A stretch of DNA of 64,000 nucleotides from Betaproteobacteria bacterium UBA5216. Its GTDB lineage: Bacteria > Pseudomonadota > Gammaproteobacteria > Burkholderiales > SG8-41. Position 1 is the stretch's first letter. Each line of letters starts with the position of its first letter. The position numbers and the translations under genes were made by a program. The notes beneath the pieces were generated by a model, which did not search any database, was not told where the DNA came from, and saw only the letters and a list, made by a program, of their open reading frames with translations. Positions 25,100-34,622 of the stretch are shown one piece after another. The stretch is from NCBI GenBank assembly GCA_002412495.1, contig DHVE01000042.1:1-64000 (forward strand), in the 5' to 3' direction.

Positions 25100-25570
25100 T
25101 TAAAGCTGCTTCTGCACATCGGCAAGAATATCGGCGTGCGCCTTGGCGTCGACTTCGCGCTTGAGGATTTTTTCCGCACCCGCAACCGCCAGCGTGGCAA
25201 CTTGCGTGCGCAGCGTTTCCTTGGCGCGCGACACTTCCTGCTCGATTTCGGATTTGGCGGCTGCTTTTTCGCGGTCACCTTCGGCCTTGGCGGCGTTCTT
25301 CGCTTCTTCAATCATCTGGCTGACGCGTTTTTCAGCCTGGGCGACGATTTCCGTGGCCCGTGCTCGCGCTTGCGCTATGGCGGCCTCCGCTTGCTTGGAG
25401 GCGCTATCGAGCGACTTCTTGCCTTCTTCAGCGGCGGTCAATCCGTCGGCAATTTGTTTCTGGCGGGCCTCGATGGCTTTCACCATCGGCGGCCACACGA
25501 ACTTGGCGCAGAAAAAAATGAAGACGAAGAACGTGACCGCCTGAGCGATCATCGTAACGTTTAGGTTCAT
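25100..25570 (-). CDS. atpF: ATP synthase b subunit
   Basis: Membrane-anchored stator of 156 residues. One N-terminal membrane helix (VTMIAQAVTFFVFIFFCAKFVWPPM) is followed by a long charged, alanine-rich helix that dimerises as a coiled coil. A single b gene is present, so the organism uses a b2 homodimer rather than a b/b' pair. Confidence 0.98.
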   Translation of the reverse strand: MNLNVTMIAQAVTFFVFIFFCAKFVWPPMVKAIEARQKQIADGLTAAEEGKKSLDSASKQAEAAIAQARARATEIVAQAEKRVSQMIEEAKNAAKAEGDREKAAAKSEIEQEVSRAKETLRTQVATLAVAGAEKILKREVDAKAHADILADVQKQL

Positions 25571-25611
25571 GGGCTTCCCCTGCGGGAACGGTTATTACGA
25601 CGGGCCAAAGA

Positions 25612-25884
25612 CTACTTCAGGCTGGCGAGCAGCGGATTGCCTGTGGCAAACCACAGCGCCAGACCCACGCCGATAATGAACGACGCGTCAATCAGGCCGA
25701 GGAGCAGGAACACTTTGGCTTGCAGTTGCGGCATCAGTTCGGGCTGACGCGCGGCGCCTTCCAGAAAGCGGCTGCACATAATACCCACGCCGATACACGC
25801 GCCGGCAGCGCCCAAGCCGATCATCAAGCCGATACCGATGCCGGTATATGCCTGAACCATCGCGATCAATTGCATCTTGTCCAT
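25612..25884 (-). CDS. atpE: ATP synthase c subunit
   Basis: Proteolipid of 90 residues forming the Fo rotor ring: two membrane helices joined by the polar loop ARQPE. The ion-binding carboxylate is D66 (GLIDASFIIGVGLALWF). The sodium-binding Gln/Glu pattern is not evident, so proton coupling is likely. The ATG at 25884 has an AAGGAG site 7 bases upstream and is preferred to the GTG one codon earlier. Confidence 0.97.
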   Translation of the reverse strand: MDKMQLIAMVQAYTGIGIGLMIGLGAAGACIGVGIMCSRFLEGAARQPELMPQLQAKVFLLLGLIDASFIIGVGLALWFATGNPLLASLK

Positions 25885-25932
25885 CACTCGCTCCTTTAAG
25901 AAAATACCAAGAAAAACAAACCGTTATTAAGA

Positions 25933-26742
25933 TCAGTGCGATTCGTGCGCCATCGCCATGTAAACAATGGTGAGCATCATGAATATGTACGCCTGCAGCG
26001 CCACGATCAGGATGTGAAAAATGGCCCAGCCCAGCGCCAACACGCCGCCGGCCACCGAACCAATCAGACCGGTCGCGGCCCACATCCATAGCAGCATGAA
26101 AATGATTTCGCCCGCGTAGATGTTGCCGTAAAGCCGCAGCGAATGCGACAGCGGTTTGGACACATACTCGACCACGTTGAACAGGAAATTCAGCGGCATC
26201 AACAAAATGTTACTGCCGAAAGGCGTGCAGAACAGTTCGTGGGTCCAGCCGCCGACGCCTTTGACCTTGACGTTATAAAACAGCATCAACGCCCATACTG
26301 ATAACGCCAGCGCAAAGGTTGTGTTTACGTCGGAGGTGGGCACCGGCTTCCACTCGTGTTGATGCAGGCCGTGCTCGGTAAACAGCGCGGCGAGATCGAC
26401 GGGAATGAAATCCATGGCGTTCATCAGGAACACCCATACAAACACCGTCAAGGCGAGTGGCGCGACGAACGCGCGGTTGCCGTGGAAAATGCCTTTTACC
26501 TGATCGTCTACAAAATCGAACAACATTTCGACGAAAGCTTGCCGTTTGTTCGGCACACCGGCGGTTGCACCACGCGCGATCCACCACAAAAATCCGAAAC
26601 CCACGACGCCCAACACCACCGCCGTAAGCCAGGTATCCAGATGCAATGTCCAGAACGGGCTATCACCCAGCGAAACCGTGCGATTGGTGAGATGGTGACC
26701 GATATAACTGGTCGGGGTGAGTTCTTGTCCTTCGGCGGCCAT
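25933..26742 (-). CDS. atpB: ATP synthase a subunit
   Basis: Fo stator membrane protein of 269 residues with several hydrophobic helices. The segment SKPLSHSLRLYGNIYAGEIIFMLL carries the essential arginine of helix 4 (SLRLYGN) that releases protons from subunit c. The segment ALQAYIFMMLTIVYMAMAHE is the conserved last helix. It is the first large gene of the operon after atpI. Confidence 0.98.
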   Translation of the reverse strand: MAAEGQELTPTSYIGHHLTNRTVSLGDSPFWTLHLDTWLTAVVLGVVGFGFLWWIARGATAGVPNKRQAFVEMLFDFVDDQVKGIFHGNRAFVAPLALTVFVWVFLMNAMDFIPVDLAALFTEHGLHQHEWKPVPTSDVNTTFALALSVWALMLFYNVKVKGVGGWTHELFCTPFGSNILLMPLNFLFNVVEYVSKPLSHSLRLYGNIYAGEIIFMLLWMWAATGLIGSVAGGVLALGWAIFHILIVALQAYIFMMLTIVYMAMAHESH

Positions 26743-26778
26743 CGTGCGGTCTCGCGGTCTCGTTAAACGCTTCTTGAA

Positions 26779-27147
26779 TTATTCTTTAACCAGGATCGCC
26801 GCACGGAATACCAGCACCGATACGACGAACGACAAAAATAACGCCGGGTGTATGACTTCTTTATAAGTCGTCAACACCCCTCCCAACAACAACACGATCA
26901 GAAGGATACGCGCCCCCTCCGCCCGGAAAAGCGTGCGCAGGGTGTTCCCTGCTGTTCTTATACCGCCGCCCGAAATCAACAGGGCATAAGCCAAGTCCGC
27001 GATCTGGTTAATACTACCGCCAAGAACCGCAGATACCGCGCCGTGCCAGCCGCTCCAGAATCCGGCACCTGCCGCGATTACCACTGTGGCGATGATTTGC
27101 CAGCGGAGCACAGTGCGTATGGGTTTGCTCGTTATCTTAACCAGCAT
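26779..27147 (-). CDS. atpI: ATP synthase accessory protein AtpI
   Basis: Small membrane protein of 122 residues with about four hydrophobic segments, located immediately before atpB as in most proteobacterial operons. AtpI assists c-ring assembly and possibly Mg2+ or ion supply; it is poorly conserved, so position carries most of the identification. It starts 41 bases downstream of a promoter-like sequence. Confidence 0.85.
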   Translation of the reverse strand: MLVKITSKPIRTVLRWQIIATVVIAAGAGFWSGWHGAVSAVLGGSINQIADLAYALLISGGGIRTAGNTLRTLFRAEGARILLIVLLLGGVLTTYKEVIHPALFLSFVVSVLVFRAAILVKE

Positions 27148-27187
27148 CGTGGTTCAACATCTGGAAAGTCATCGAGCGAACTCTTTG

Positions 27188-27217
27188 ATTGTACTTGCTT
27201 TTGTAGTACCGGGTCAA
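27188..27217 (-). promoter_or_regulatory. Sigma-70-type promoter for the atp operon
   Basis: On the minus strand TTGACC (27217-27212) and TACAAT (27193-27188) are separated by 18 bases, both one base from consensus. The element sits in the 94-base gap between parB and atpI and would start transcription about 30 bases before atpI. Confidence 0.68.
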
Positions 27218-27241
27218 ACCTTGTGCGGTGCAATATTGTTA

Positions 27242-28102
27242 TTACCGCTTGAGTTTTTCGATCAGCACATCGAGTTGCTCAAGGTTGCGGTACTCCATGA
27301 TCAGAATGCCGCGTCCCTTGCCCTTTTGTTTAATCCTTACTGACGTACCGAGCTTTTGCGCGAGTTCTTCCTGCAAGCGTTCGACGTCGCGGTCCACGGT
27401 GCGGGGTGTGCGTGGCTTTGGCCGGGACACCAATTCACCGACGCGTTTTTCGACGTCGCGCACCGACATGCCCTTGGCAGCTATCTCGTTCGCCAGTTCC
27501 ACCTGACGCAGCGCTGGCAAGGCGAGTAACGCACGCGCGTGCCCCATGTCGATCGCGCCGCCCGCGAGCAGATCCCGCACCGGGGGGGCCAGCTCCAGGA
27601 GCCTGAGCAAATTTGTGACGGCAGTGCGTGAGCGGCCGAGGGCTTCGGCGGCGCTTTGGTGTGTCAATCCGAATTCGTTGGTCAGCCGCTGGATGCCGAT
27701 CGCCTGTTCCAGCGGGTTCAGGTCTTCACGCTGGATGTTTTCGATAAGCGCCACCGATAGCGCCTGATGGTCGGGAATATCCCGTATAACCACTGGCACG
27801 CTTTGCAAGCCCGCCATGCGTGACGCGCGCCAGCGGCGTTCGCCAGCGATGATTTCGTATTGGTTTTCGCCCACCGGGCGGACGAGTATCGGCTGGATTA
27901 CGCCTTGCGATTTGATGGACTCGGCGAGCTCCTTCAGTGCGTCCTGTTCCATGCGCGTGCGCGGTTGATATTTGCCCGGCTGCAGTTGATCCACCGGCAA
28001 TTCGCGCGGTGTCTCGTTGGTCGCGGCCGCGGGTATTACGGCGGGTTCATCTCCGCCGAGCAGCGCGTCAAGGCCGCGCCCCAGTCCTTTAAGTTTTGCC
28101 AT
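27242..28102 (-). CDS. parB: Chromosome partitioning protein ParB
   Basis: DNA-binding CTPase of 286 residues that loads at parS and spreads, recruiting SMC and stimulating ParA. The N-terminal ParB/Srx motif GERRWRASRMAGL is the CTP-binding box. The helix-turn-helix region is LTHQSAAEALGRSRTAVTNLLRLLEL. The C-terminus forms the dimer domain. Two parS sites lie 3.4-4.8 kb away. It is 5 bases from parA. Confidence 0.97.
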   Translation of the reverse strand: MAKLKGLGRGLDALLGGDEPAVIPAAATNETPRELPVDQLQPGKYQPRTRMEQDALKELAESIKSQGVIQPILVRPVGENQYEIIAGERRWRASRMAGLQSVPVVIRDIPDHQALSVALIENIQREDLNPLEQAIGIQRLTNEFGLTHQSAAEALGRSRTAVTNLLRLLELAPPVRDLLAGGAIDMGHARALLALPALRQVELANEIAAKGMSVRDVEKRVGELVSRPKPRTPRTVDRDVERLQEELAQKLGTSVRIKQKGKGRGILIMEYRNLEQLDVLIEKLKR

Positions 28103-28107
28103 GATTT

Positions 28108-28893
28108 CTACAACACTGCAGCGGCGACGGGGTGATGTCGGTTGAGCATTTCGCCGGCAAGCGCGATATACGCCTGCGCGCCCTTGGAGGCACGGTCAAA
28201 ATGCATGACAGGCAATCCGTGGCTGGGCGCTTCCGCCAGACGAATATTGCGCGGAATAACCGTTCGATAGACCTTGTCGCCGAAATGATCGACCAACTGC
28301 TGCGACACCTGCTGCGCCAGGGTATTGCGCGGGTCGAACATGGTGCGCAACAAGCCTTCGATTTCCAAAGCGGGATTCAGGTGCGCGCGAACCTTTTTTA
28401 CGGTTTGCACCAGATCCGAAAGCCCCTCCAACGCATAGTATTCGCACTGCATCGGGATCATCACCGCGTGTGCCGCGGTCAAGCCATTGACCGTCAGCAA
28501 ATTGAGGGCGGGCGGGCAATCAATCAGCACAAAGTCGTATTCATCCGCGTGTAGGGCAAGTGCGTCTTTCAAGCGTGTCTCGCGCTGCGCCATGTCGACC
28601 ATTTCTACTTCGGCGCCCGCCAGTTCGCGATTCGCGGGCACGACGTCATACGCGGCGTTACCGGAAGGCACGCGGACGTCCGCGAGTTTTTTTTCGCCGA
28701 GCAAGATTTGGTACACGGTGGCCGTCAGCGAGCGTTTGTCGATGCCGCTACCCATGGTCGCGTTGCCTTGCGGATCGAGGTCGACCAGCAGCACGCGTTG
28801 TTTGGCCTCGGCGAGACTTGCCGCAAGATTCACGCCGGTGGTCGTTTTGCCGACGCCGCCCTTTTGGTTGGTAATTGCCAGTATGCGCGCCAT
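28108..28893 (-). CDS. parA: Chromosome partitioning ATPase ParA (Soj)
   Basis: Deviant Walker ATPase of 261 residues. The P-loop is KGGVGKTTTGVNLAASLA, the Walker A' region is VLLVDLDPQGNATMGSG, and Walker B is FVLIDCPPALNLLTVN. It lacks the N-terminal HTH extension of plasmid type Ia ParA, as usual for chromosomal Soj. It forms an operon with parB and begins 5 bases after the rsmG stop. Confidence 0.97.
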   Translation of the reverse strand: MARILAITNQKGGVGKTTTGVNLAASLAEAKQRVLLVDLDPQGNATMGSGIDKRSLTATVYQILLGEKKLADVRVPSGNAAYDVVPANRELAGAEVEMVDMAQRETRLKDALALHADEYDFVLIDCPPALNLLTVNGLTAAHAVMIPMQCEYYALEGLSDLVQTVKKVRAHLNPALEIEGLLRTMFDPRNTLAQQVSQQLVDHFGDKVYRTVIPRNIRLAEAPSHGLPVMHFDRASKGAQAYIALAGEMLNRHHPVAAAVL

Positions 28894-28898
28894 GATGG

Positions 28899-29522
28899 TT
28901 ACGCCGCCTTCAGAAAAACGAGGTGCCGCTCGGCATCCAGGCCGGGCACGGCAAGCGGCGTCACGCCGCTGAGTTTGAAACCGCCTTTAAGCTTCGCGAT
29001 TTCGCCAACAGGATGCACGCCTTTCATCGCAATCATCACACCCTCGGGTGCGACCAGCCGGCCAGCTTGTTCTACAAATGTCGGCAAATCCGAAAAGGCC
29101 CGCGAAATAACAATACTGAATAATTGATTGGATGCAAATTTTTCGACGCGCTCGCAAATAACCGTGGTGTTGCCCAAGTGAAGCTCGATGATGGCCTGAT
29201 GCAGGAAAGCCGCTTTCTTTTGATTGCTGTCCAGTAAAGTCACTTGCATGTCCGGCAAGGCGAGGGCCAGTGGGATACCCGGTAACCCGGCGCCGCTACC
29301 CACATCGAGGAGCGTTTTGGCGCTGGCGACATGGGGCACGACCGCCAAGCTATCGAGCAAATGGTGCGTGAGCATTTTGTCGGCATCACGCAAGGCAGTG
29401 AGATTGTAGACCTTGTTCCATTTTTGCACCAAGGCCACGTAATCGAGCAGCTTTTCCTGCATTTCAGGCGGCAATTCCAGATTCAGCCGTGCGAGACCAG
29501 CGGCCAGGGTTTGCGCGTTCAT
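28899..29522 (-). CDS. rsmG: 16S rRNA (guanine-527-N7) methyltransferase
   Basis: Methyltransferase of 207 residues that modifies G527 of 16S rRNA. The SAM motif is LLDVGSGAGLPGIPLALA and the later block IVISRAFSDLPTFVE is typical. The ATG at 29522 overlaps the mnmG stop (ATGA), which decides the start. Long in-frame sequence upstream of it lies inside mnmG and is not part of this protein. Confidence 0.96.
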   Translation of the reverse strand: MNAQTLAAGLARLNLELPPEMQEKLLDYVALVQKWNKVYNLTALRDADKMLTHHLLDSLAVVPHVASAKTLLDVGSGAGLPGIPLALALPDMQVTLLDSNQKKAAFLHQAIIELHLGNTTVICERVEKFASNQLFSIVISRAFSDLPTFVEQAGRLVAPEGVMIAMKGVHPVGEIAKLKGGFKLSGVTPLAVPGLDAERHLVFLKAA

Positions 29523-31420
29523 GCGGTTTTGCGTTGTCCGCTGAAGCCACGTTTGGCGTAAACCATTAAAACCGAAATGGTTGCCGGCGTAATGCCGGAA
29601 ATGCGCGCGGCTTGCCCCAAAGTTTCCGGTTGTTGTCTGGCGAGCTTCTGGCGTGCCTCGATCGACAACCCTGAAATCTTGCTGTAGTCGAGGTCGTGCG
29701 GCAGCTTCAGATTTTCTTGCTCCGCGTTGCGATCGATCTCTTCCTGTTGGCGTTCGATGTAGCCTTGATACTTGGCTTGGATCTCGACTTGCTCCGCAAC
29801 CTGAACGTTGTCCACGCCGGGGCCGGCGCCAAGCAAAGTCATCAAAGTATCGTAGGTCACGTCGGGCCGACGCAAAAGATCCATCAATGGATACTCGCGT
29901 TCCATCGTTTGTCCCAGAACGCGCTGGGCTTCGGCCGCATCCACCATGCGTGGGTTTACCCAAGTGACTCTCAGGCGCTCCTGTTCACGTGCGATGGCTT
30001 CGCGCTTTTTCTCGAACGCGGCCCAGCGGATGTCATCCACCACGCCGAGCCGACGCCCGATGTCTGTGAGGCGTAAATCGGCATTGTCCTCGCGCAGCGA
30101 CAAACGATATTCGGCGCGACTGGTAAACATGCGATAGGGCTCGGAAACGCCTCGCGTGATCAAATCATCAACCAGCACGCCGAGATACGCTTCATTGCGC
30201 CTAGGACTCCAGGCGTCGCGTTCCTTGACCCGCAGGGCTGCGTTCAGGCCTGCGAGCAGGCCTTGCGCTGCGGCCTCTTCGTAGCCCGTGGTGCCATTGA
30301 TTTGCCCGGCAAAAAACAAACCTGAAATGGCTTTGGTTTCCAGCGAGCTTTTCAGGCCTCGCGGGTCGAAGTAATCGTATTCAATCGCGTACCCGGGTCG
30401 TGTGATGTGCGCGTTCTCCATGCCTTTGATGGAGCGGACCAGCGCATATTGAACGTCGTAGGGCAAACTCGTTGATATGCCGTTCGGGTAGAACTCATGC
30501 ACCGTCAGACCCTCGGGTTCGAGAAATATCTGGTGCGAATTTTTATCGGCGAAACGCGTGATCTTGTCTTCGATGGACGGACAGTAACGCGGCCCGATGC
30601 CTTCGATCACTCCGGTAAATAGCGGCGAGCGATCCAGCCCCGCGCGGATTATGTCATGCGTGCCTTCGTGGGTATGCGTAATCCAACATGGCAATTGCCG
30701 GGGATGTTGTTCGCGCGAGCCGAGAAACGAAAACACCGGCAGGGGATCATCCCCCGGCTGTTTGATCATCACCGAGAAATCAATGCTGCGGCCATCGATA
30801 CGTGGCGGCGTGCCGGTCTTGAGCCGTCCCACGCCAAGATTCCCGTGCTTCAACTCGCGCAGGCGTTGTGCCAGCATCAACGCCGGCGGGTCACCCGCGC
30901 GGCCCGCCTGATAATTTTCCAGACCCACATGAACGCGGCCCGCAAGAAAAGTCCCCGCGGTTAAGACCACGGCTCGCGCTTTGAACCGTACACCGATTTG
31001 CGTTATTACGCCGGCAACGTTTTCGCCTTCGAGAATCAGATCGTCCACGGCCTGCTGAAAAATACGCAGGTTCGGTTGGTTTTCCAGGCGCGAACGCATG
31101 GCGCCGCGATAAAGCACGCGATCGGCTTGCGCCCGTGTAGCGCGCACCGCCGGGCCTTTGCGTGAATTCAGAATGCGAAACTGGATGCCGGCTTCGTCGG
31201 TCACGGCCGCCATCGCGCCGCCCAGAGCATCCACTTCCTTAACCAGGTGTCCCTTGCCGATGCCACCGATGGATGGGTTGCAGGACATCTGTCCGAGCGT
31301 TTCAACGCTGTGGGTCAACAACAGTGTTTGGCAACCCATGCGCGCGGCCGCCAGCGCGGCCTCGGCACCCGCATGCCCGCCACCGACTACTATTATATCA
31401 TATGAATCAATATGTTGCAT
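29519..31420 (-). CDS. mnmG: tRNA uridine-5-carboxymethylaminomethyl modification enzyme, FAD subunit
   Basis: FAD protein of 633 residues that works with MnmE to modify U34 of certain tRNAs. The N-terminal FAD fold is YDIIVVGGGHAGAEAALAAARMG. MnmG signatures include LGQMSCNPSIGGIGKGHLVKEVDALGG and GQINGTTGYEEAAAQGLLAGLNAAL. The ATG at 31420 (MQHIDSYD) is chosen; an upstream in-frame start at 31480 adds 20 residues unlike the family. A parS site lies 72 bases upstream. Confidence 0.97.
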   Translation of the reverse strand: MQHIDSYDIIVVGGGHAGAEAALAAARMGCQTLLLTHSVETLGQMSCNPSIGGIGKGHLVKEVDALGGAMAAVTDEAGIQFRILNSRKGPAVRATRAQADRVLYRGAMRSRLENQPNLRIFQQAVDDLILEGENVAGVITQIGVRFKARAVVLTAGTFLAGRVHVGLENYQAGRAGDPPALMLAQRLRELKHGNLGVGRLKTGTPPRIDGRSIDFSVMIKQPGDDPLPVFSFLGSREQHPRQLPCWITHTHEGTHDIIRAGLDRSPLFTGVIEGIGPRYCPSIEDKITRFADKNSHQIFLEPEGLTVHEFYPNGISTSLPYDVQYALVRSIKGMENAHITRPGYAIEYDYFDPRGLKSSLETKAISGLFFAGQINGTTGYEEAAAQGLLAGLNAALRVKERDAWSPRRNEAYLGVLVDDLITRGVSEPYRMFTSRAEYRLSLREDNADLRLTDIGRRLGVVDDIRWAAFEKKREAIAREQERLRVTWVNPRMVDAAEAQRVLGQTMEREYPLMDLLRRPDVTYDTLMTLLGAGPGVDNVQVAEQVEIQAKYQGYIERQQEEIDRNAEQENLKLPHDLDYSKISGLSIEARQKLARQQPETLGQAARISGITPATISVLMVYAKRGFSGQRKTA

Positions 31421-31491
31421 TATTTTATTTGCTGCGCAATGGTACGCATTATAACCAAATCGCAGATATAGCGATAGCATCCATTTTGCGA

Positions 31492-31507
31492 TGTTTCACG
31501 TGAAACC
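31492..31507. promoter_or_regulatory. parS site
   Basis: TGTTTCACGTGAAACC matches the consensus palindrome TGTTTCACGTGAAACA at 15 of 16 positions. It lies between mnmE and mnmG, about 4 kb from rpmH and on the origin side of parAB. Confidence 0.93.
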
Positions 31508-31556
31508 TGTCCGTGCAAAACCGGTTTGCTGCATTGGGTAAGGGACGCCCAGCAGG

Positions 31557-32897
31557 CTACTTACCGATGCAAAATCGCGAGAATATTTCGCCCAGAAGAT
31601 CGTCCGAGCTTACTTCGCCGGTAATTGACATCAGCGCTTCATGCGCGTGGCGCAAGGTATCAGCGAATAGCTCTTGTTGGAGAATTTCGTTTTCTGCCTG
31701 TATCAGGTTAGCTTGCGCCCGTCGCAGCGCCTCGATATGGCGTGCTCGCGCCATGAAAACACCCTCTCCCTCGCCTCGCCAGCCGATAGCTTCTGCCATT
31801 GCGTGACGTAGCGCCTCGATCCCATCGCCGGTTTTGGCAGAAAGAGAGACTGTGGCCGAGCTTCCAGCCACTGATTGCTCAATCGGCATTCTGGCTAAGT
31901 CAGTCTTGTTATAGACCTGTAACCGCGGCACTGCCTTGGGCAATTTAGCCAGAATCGCCCGATCCGCGTCGGTTTCGCCTTTTGTCGCATCAATCACCAG
32001 CACCGCCAAATCAGCTTTTTCTATCGCCGCCCAAGAACGGGCGACACCAACGCGTTCGACCGGATCGTCTGTTGCGCGCAGACCTGCCGTATCGATCACA
32101 TGGATGGGAACACCGTAAAGATTGATGCTTTGCCTAATCGCGTCCCGTGTCGTACCCGGTATTTCCGTTACGATCGCCACATCCTCGCCCGCCAACCGGT
32201 TTAGCAGACTCGACTTTCCTGCATTCGGCAAGCCGGCCAGAACCACCATCGCCCCCTCCCTCAACAAGCTGCCCTGATCGGACTTCTCCAATAAATTTGC
32301 CAATTGCGTTTGTGTTGCGATTAGCCGGCGCTGTTGGTCGTTTCGTGTCCCGGCGTCGATGTCCTCCTCTGGGAAGTCCAGCGCCGCCTCCGTTAAGGCA
32401 CGCAATTCCGTTATTTGCCGGCCCAGCGTTTGAATCTCGGCTGAATATTCGCCATAGATGGACCGATTGGCGCAACGAGCCGCCTGCTCGGTAGCGGCGT
32501 CAATCAAATCCGCCACGCCTTCTGCCTGTGCTAGATCCATCTTGCCGTTGAGATAAGCGCGCTTGCTGAATTCCCCCGGCTCCGCCACCCGCGACCCTAA
32601 CACCAAACAACGTTTCAGCAGTCGTTGCAAAACTACCGGACCGCCGTGGCCTTGCAGTTCAAGCACGTCCTCACCGGTATAGGAATGCGGGGCGGGAAAG
32701 TAAAGCACCAACCCCCGGTCAATCAGACTTCCATCTCCATCACGAAAATCGCTGAGCGTCGCGACGCGGGGTGTCGGTAGCCGACCACACAGTGCTTGGG
32801 CCAAGCCAATCAGTACAGTGCCTGAAACCCGCACCACGCCGATACCACCGCGACCGTGCGCCGTCGCTATTGCCGCTATGGTGTCCCGCGAGGCCAC
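31557..32897 (-). CDS. mnmE: tRNA modification GTPase MnmE
   Basis: Protein of 446 residues. The N-terminal tetrahydrofolate-binding domain contains DTIAAIATAHGRGGIGVVRVSG. The inserted G domain shows GLPNAGKSSLLN, the G2 loop EIPGTTRD, DTAGLR and NKTDLA. The C-terminus ends FCIGK with the catalytic cysteine motif C(I/L/V)GK. The start is GTG at 32897; no ATG gives the family N-terminus. A parS palindrome sits just 7 bases before this start, where a ribosome-binding site would lie. Confidence 0.97.
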   Translation of the reverse strand: MASRDTIAAIATAHGRGGIGVVRVSGTVLIGLAQALCGRLPTPRVATLSDFRDGDGSLIDRGLVLYFPAPHSYTGEDVLELQGHGGPVVLQRLLKRCLVLGSRVAEPGEFSKRAYLNGKMDLAQAEGVADLIDAATEQAARCANRSIYGEYSAEIQTLGRQITELRALTEAALDFPEEDIDAGTRNDQQRRLIATQTQLANLLEKSDQGSLLREGAMVVLAGLPNAGKSSLLNRLAGEDVAIVTEIPGTTRDAIRQSINLYGVPIHVIDTAGLRATDDPVERVGVARSWAAIEKADLAVLVIDATKGETDADRAILAKLPKAVPRLQVYNKTDLARMPIEQSVAGSSATVSLSAKTGDGIEALRHAMAEAIGWRGEGEGVFMARARHIEALRRAQANLIQAENEILQQELFADTLRHAHEALMSITGEVSSDDLLGEIFSRFCIGK

Positions 32898-32903
32898 GGC
32901 CGA

Positions 32904-32919
32904 TGTTTCACGTGAAACG
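32904..32919. promoter_or_regulatory. parS site
   Basis: TGTTTCACGTGAAACG matches the parS consensus at 15 of 16 positions. It lies in the 27-base gap between yidC and mnmE, directly before the mnmE GTG start. Confidence 0.93.
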
Positions 32920-32924
32920 TTCAG

Positions 32925-34622
32925 TTAATCCTTGGTGGCGCCGGGCTTATGGATTCCGCTCTCCAGCATACGATTAATGTGCCATTGCTGAGCAATCGAG
33001 AGAACATTGTTTACCAACCAGTACAGCACCAGTCCCGCCGGGAAGAAAAAGAAAAACACACTGAACGCAATCGGCATGATCTTCATGACTTTCGCCTGCA
33101 CCGGATCAGGCGGCTCGGGGTTAAGCTTGGTCTGAATGATCATGGATGCACCCATCAACACCGGCAGGATGTACCAAGGATCTATAGCTGAAAGATCCGT
33201 AATCCACCCGTAAAAAGGCGCGTGACGAAGCTCTACCGCCGCCAATATAACCCAATAAAGTGCTATAAATACCGGCATTTGCACAATTATCGGCAAACAG
33301 CCCGCCATGGGATTGACCTTTTCTTTCTGGTAGAGCTCCATCATGGCCTTTTGCAAACGCTGACGATCATCGCCATAACGTTCTTTCAGTTGCTGCATTT
33401 TTGGCGCAATGAGTTTCATCTTCGCCATCGCCTTATAGCTCGCTTGCTGCAATGGGAAGAACACCGCCTTGAGAATCACCGTAAGCAGAATAATGGCGAT
33501 GCCCCAATTTCCAACCCAACTCTGGATCCAAGTCAAAACCATAAACAAGGGCACCGCAATCACCGTCAAAATCCCGAAATCCACGACGAGATCCAACCCA
33601 GGCGCCAGTTTTTCCAGCGTCTTGGTATCTTGCGGACCGGCATATAAAGACGTACCGATCGTCGCCGTTTTTCCTGCCGGTATTGCGCTGCCGGTCACCA
33701 CAACACCTGCTGTATAAAGATCGCCCGTTGTTTTCTTGGTATAGAACTCGCGCGGCATTTTATCCTTGGGCAAAAATGCGCTCAGGAAATAATGCTGAAT
33801 AATGGCAACCCAACCCTCATCCTGACTGGTCTTGCCATACGGCATCTTGCCCTTATCGATATCATCCCACGTCACCTTCTGGAATTTTTCCCCTTTGGTA
33901 TAGACGGCCGCGCCCGTGAACGTGGGCAACATCGCGGAGTCGCCATCGGGCGGTTTGCGATCACGCACCAACTGAAAATATCCGTGCGATTGCAGCGTTG
34001 TGTCACTGCCATTGGCAATGTCATACGACACGTCAATCACGTAACTGCCGCGCGTGAATTTATAGACTTGGGCCACTTTAATGCCATTGACATCGGGCGC
34101 TTCCAGGCGGACTTCCGTGGTTTGCGCGCCATCGGCCAGCGTGTATTCGCGACTGGCGACCGTATATTTCGTATGATGGTTCGGCAGACCCTGCCCTATC
34201 AAACCGGACTGAGCGATATAGGTGTTGTCAGACGTACTCTGGAACAATACAAAATTCCGGGTCTTGTCGAGCGTCCCTTTATGGTGTTTCAACTCCAGTC
34301 GCCGAATGTCGCCTCCAATCGAGTTGATCTCCGCGCGCAGCACGTCGGTTTCCACCTTGATAACTTGTCCCCCTGCCACGATGCCAGCCGGCGCGCCATT
34401 TCCCGGCCCGGCTTGAGGCCCTGCCGGGACTCCCGGTACGCCCGTACCTGCGGATGGTGCTGTTGGTGCGGTGGGCACCGGTATACCACCCGCATCCCCT
34501 TTCTTGGACACCGCCTGACTTACGATCGCCGGCGGCTTTTGATCCCGCTGCCACGCATCAACCAGCATGAACGTCGAAAACGTGAATACAAAAAACAAGA
34601 TGAGCCGTTGGGTATCCATCAT
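32925..34622 (-). CDS. yidC: Membrane protein insertase YidC
   Basis: Insertase of 565 residues placing proteins into the inner membrane, alone or with Sec. There is an N-terminal membrane anchor (LILFFVFTFSTFMLVDAWQ), a Gly/Pro/Ala-rich linker, a large periplasmic domain, and the five-helix 60KD_IMP core (NWGIAIILLTVILKAVFFPLQQASYKAMAKMK, QKEKVNPMAGCLPIIVQMPVFIALYWVI). Two adjacent ATGs (34622 and 34619) are possible starts. The yidD gene commonly found between rnpA and yidC is not visible. Confidence 0.97.
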   Translation of the reverse strand: MMDTQRLILFFVFTFSTFMLVDAWQRDQKPPAIVSQAVSKKGDAGGIPVPTAPTAPSAGTGVPGVPAGPQAGPGNGAPAGIVAGGQVIKVETDVLRAEINSIGGDIRRLELKHHKGTLDKTRNFVLFQSTSDNTYIAQSGLIGQGLPNHHTKYTVASREYTLADGAQTTEVRLEAPDVNGIKVAQVYKFTRGSYVIDVSYDIANGSDTTLQSHGYFQLVRDRKPPDGDSAMLPTFTGAAVYTKGEKFQKVTWDDIDKGKMPYGKTSQDEGWVAIIQHYFLSAFLPKDKMPREFYTKKTTGDLYTAGVVVTGSAIPAGKTATIGTSLYAGPQDTKTLEKLAPGLDLVVDFGILTVIAVPLFMVLTWIQSWVGNWGIAIILLTVILKAVFFPLQQASYKAMAKMKLIAPKMQQLKERYGDDRQRLQKAMMELYQKEKVNPMAGCLPIIVQMPVFIALYWVILAAVELRHAPFYGWITDLSAIDPWYILPVLMGASMIIQTKLNPEPPDPVQAKVMKIMPIAFSVFFFFFPAGLVLYWLVNNVLSIAQQWHINRMLESGIHKPGATKD

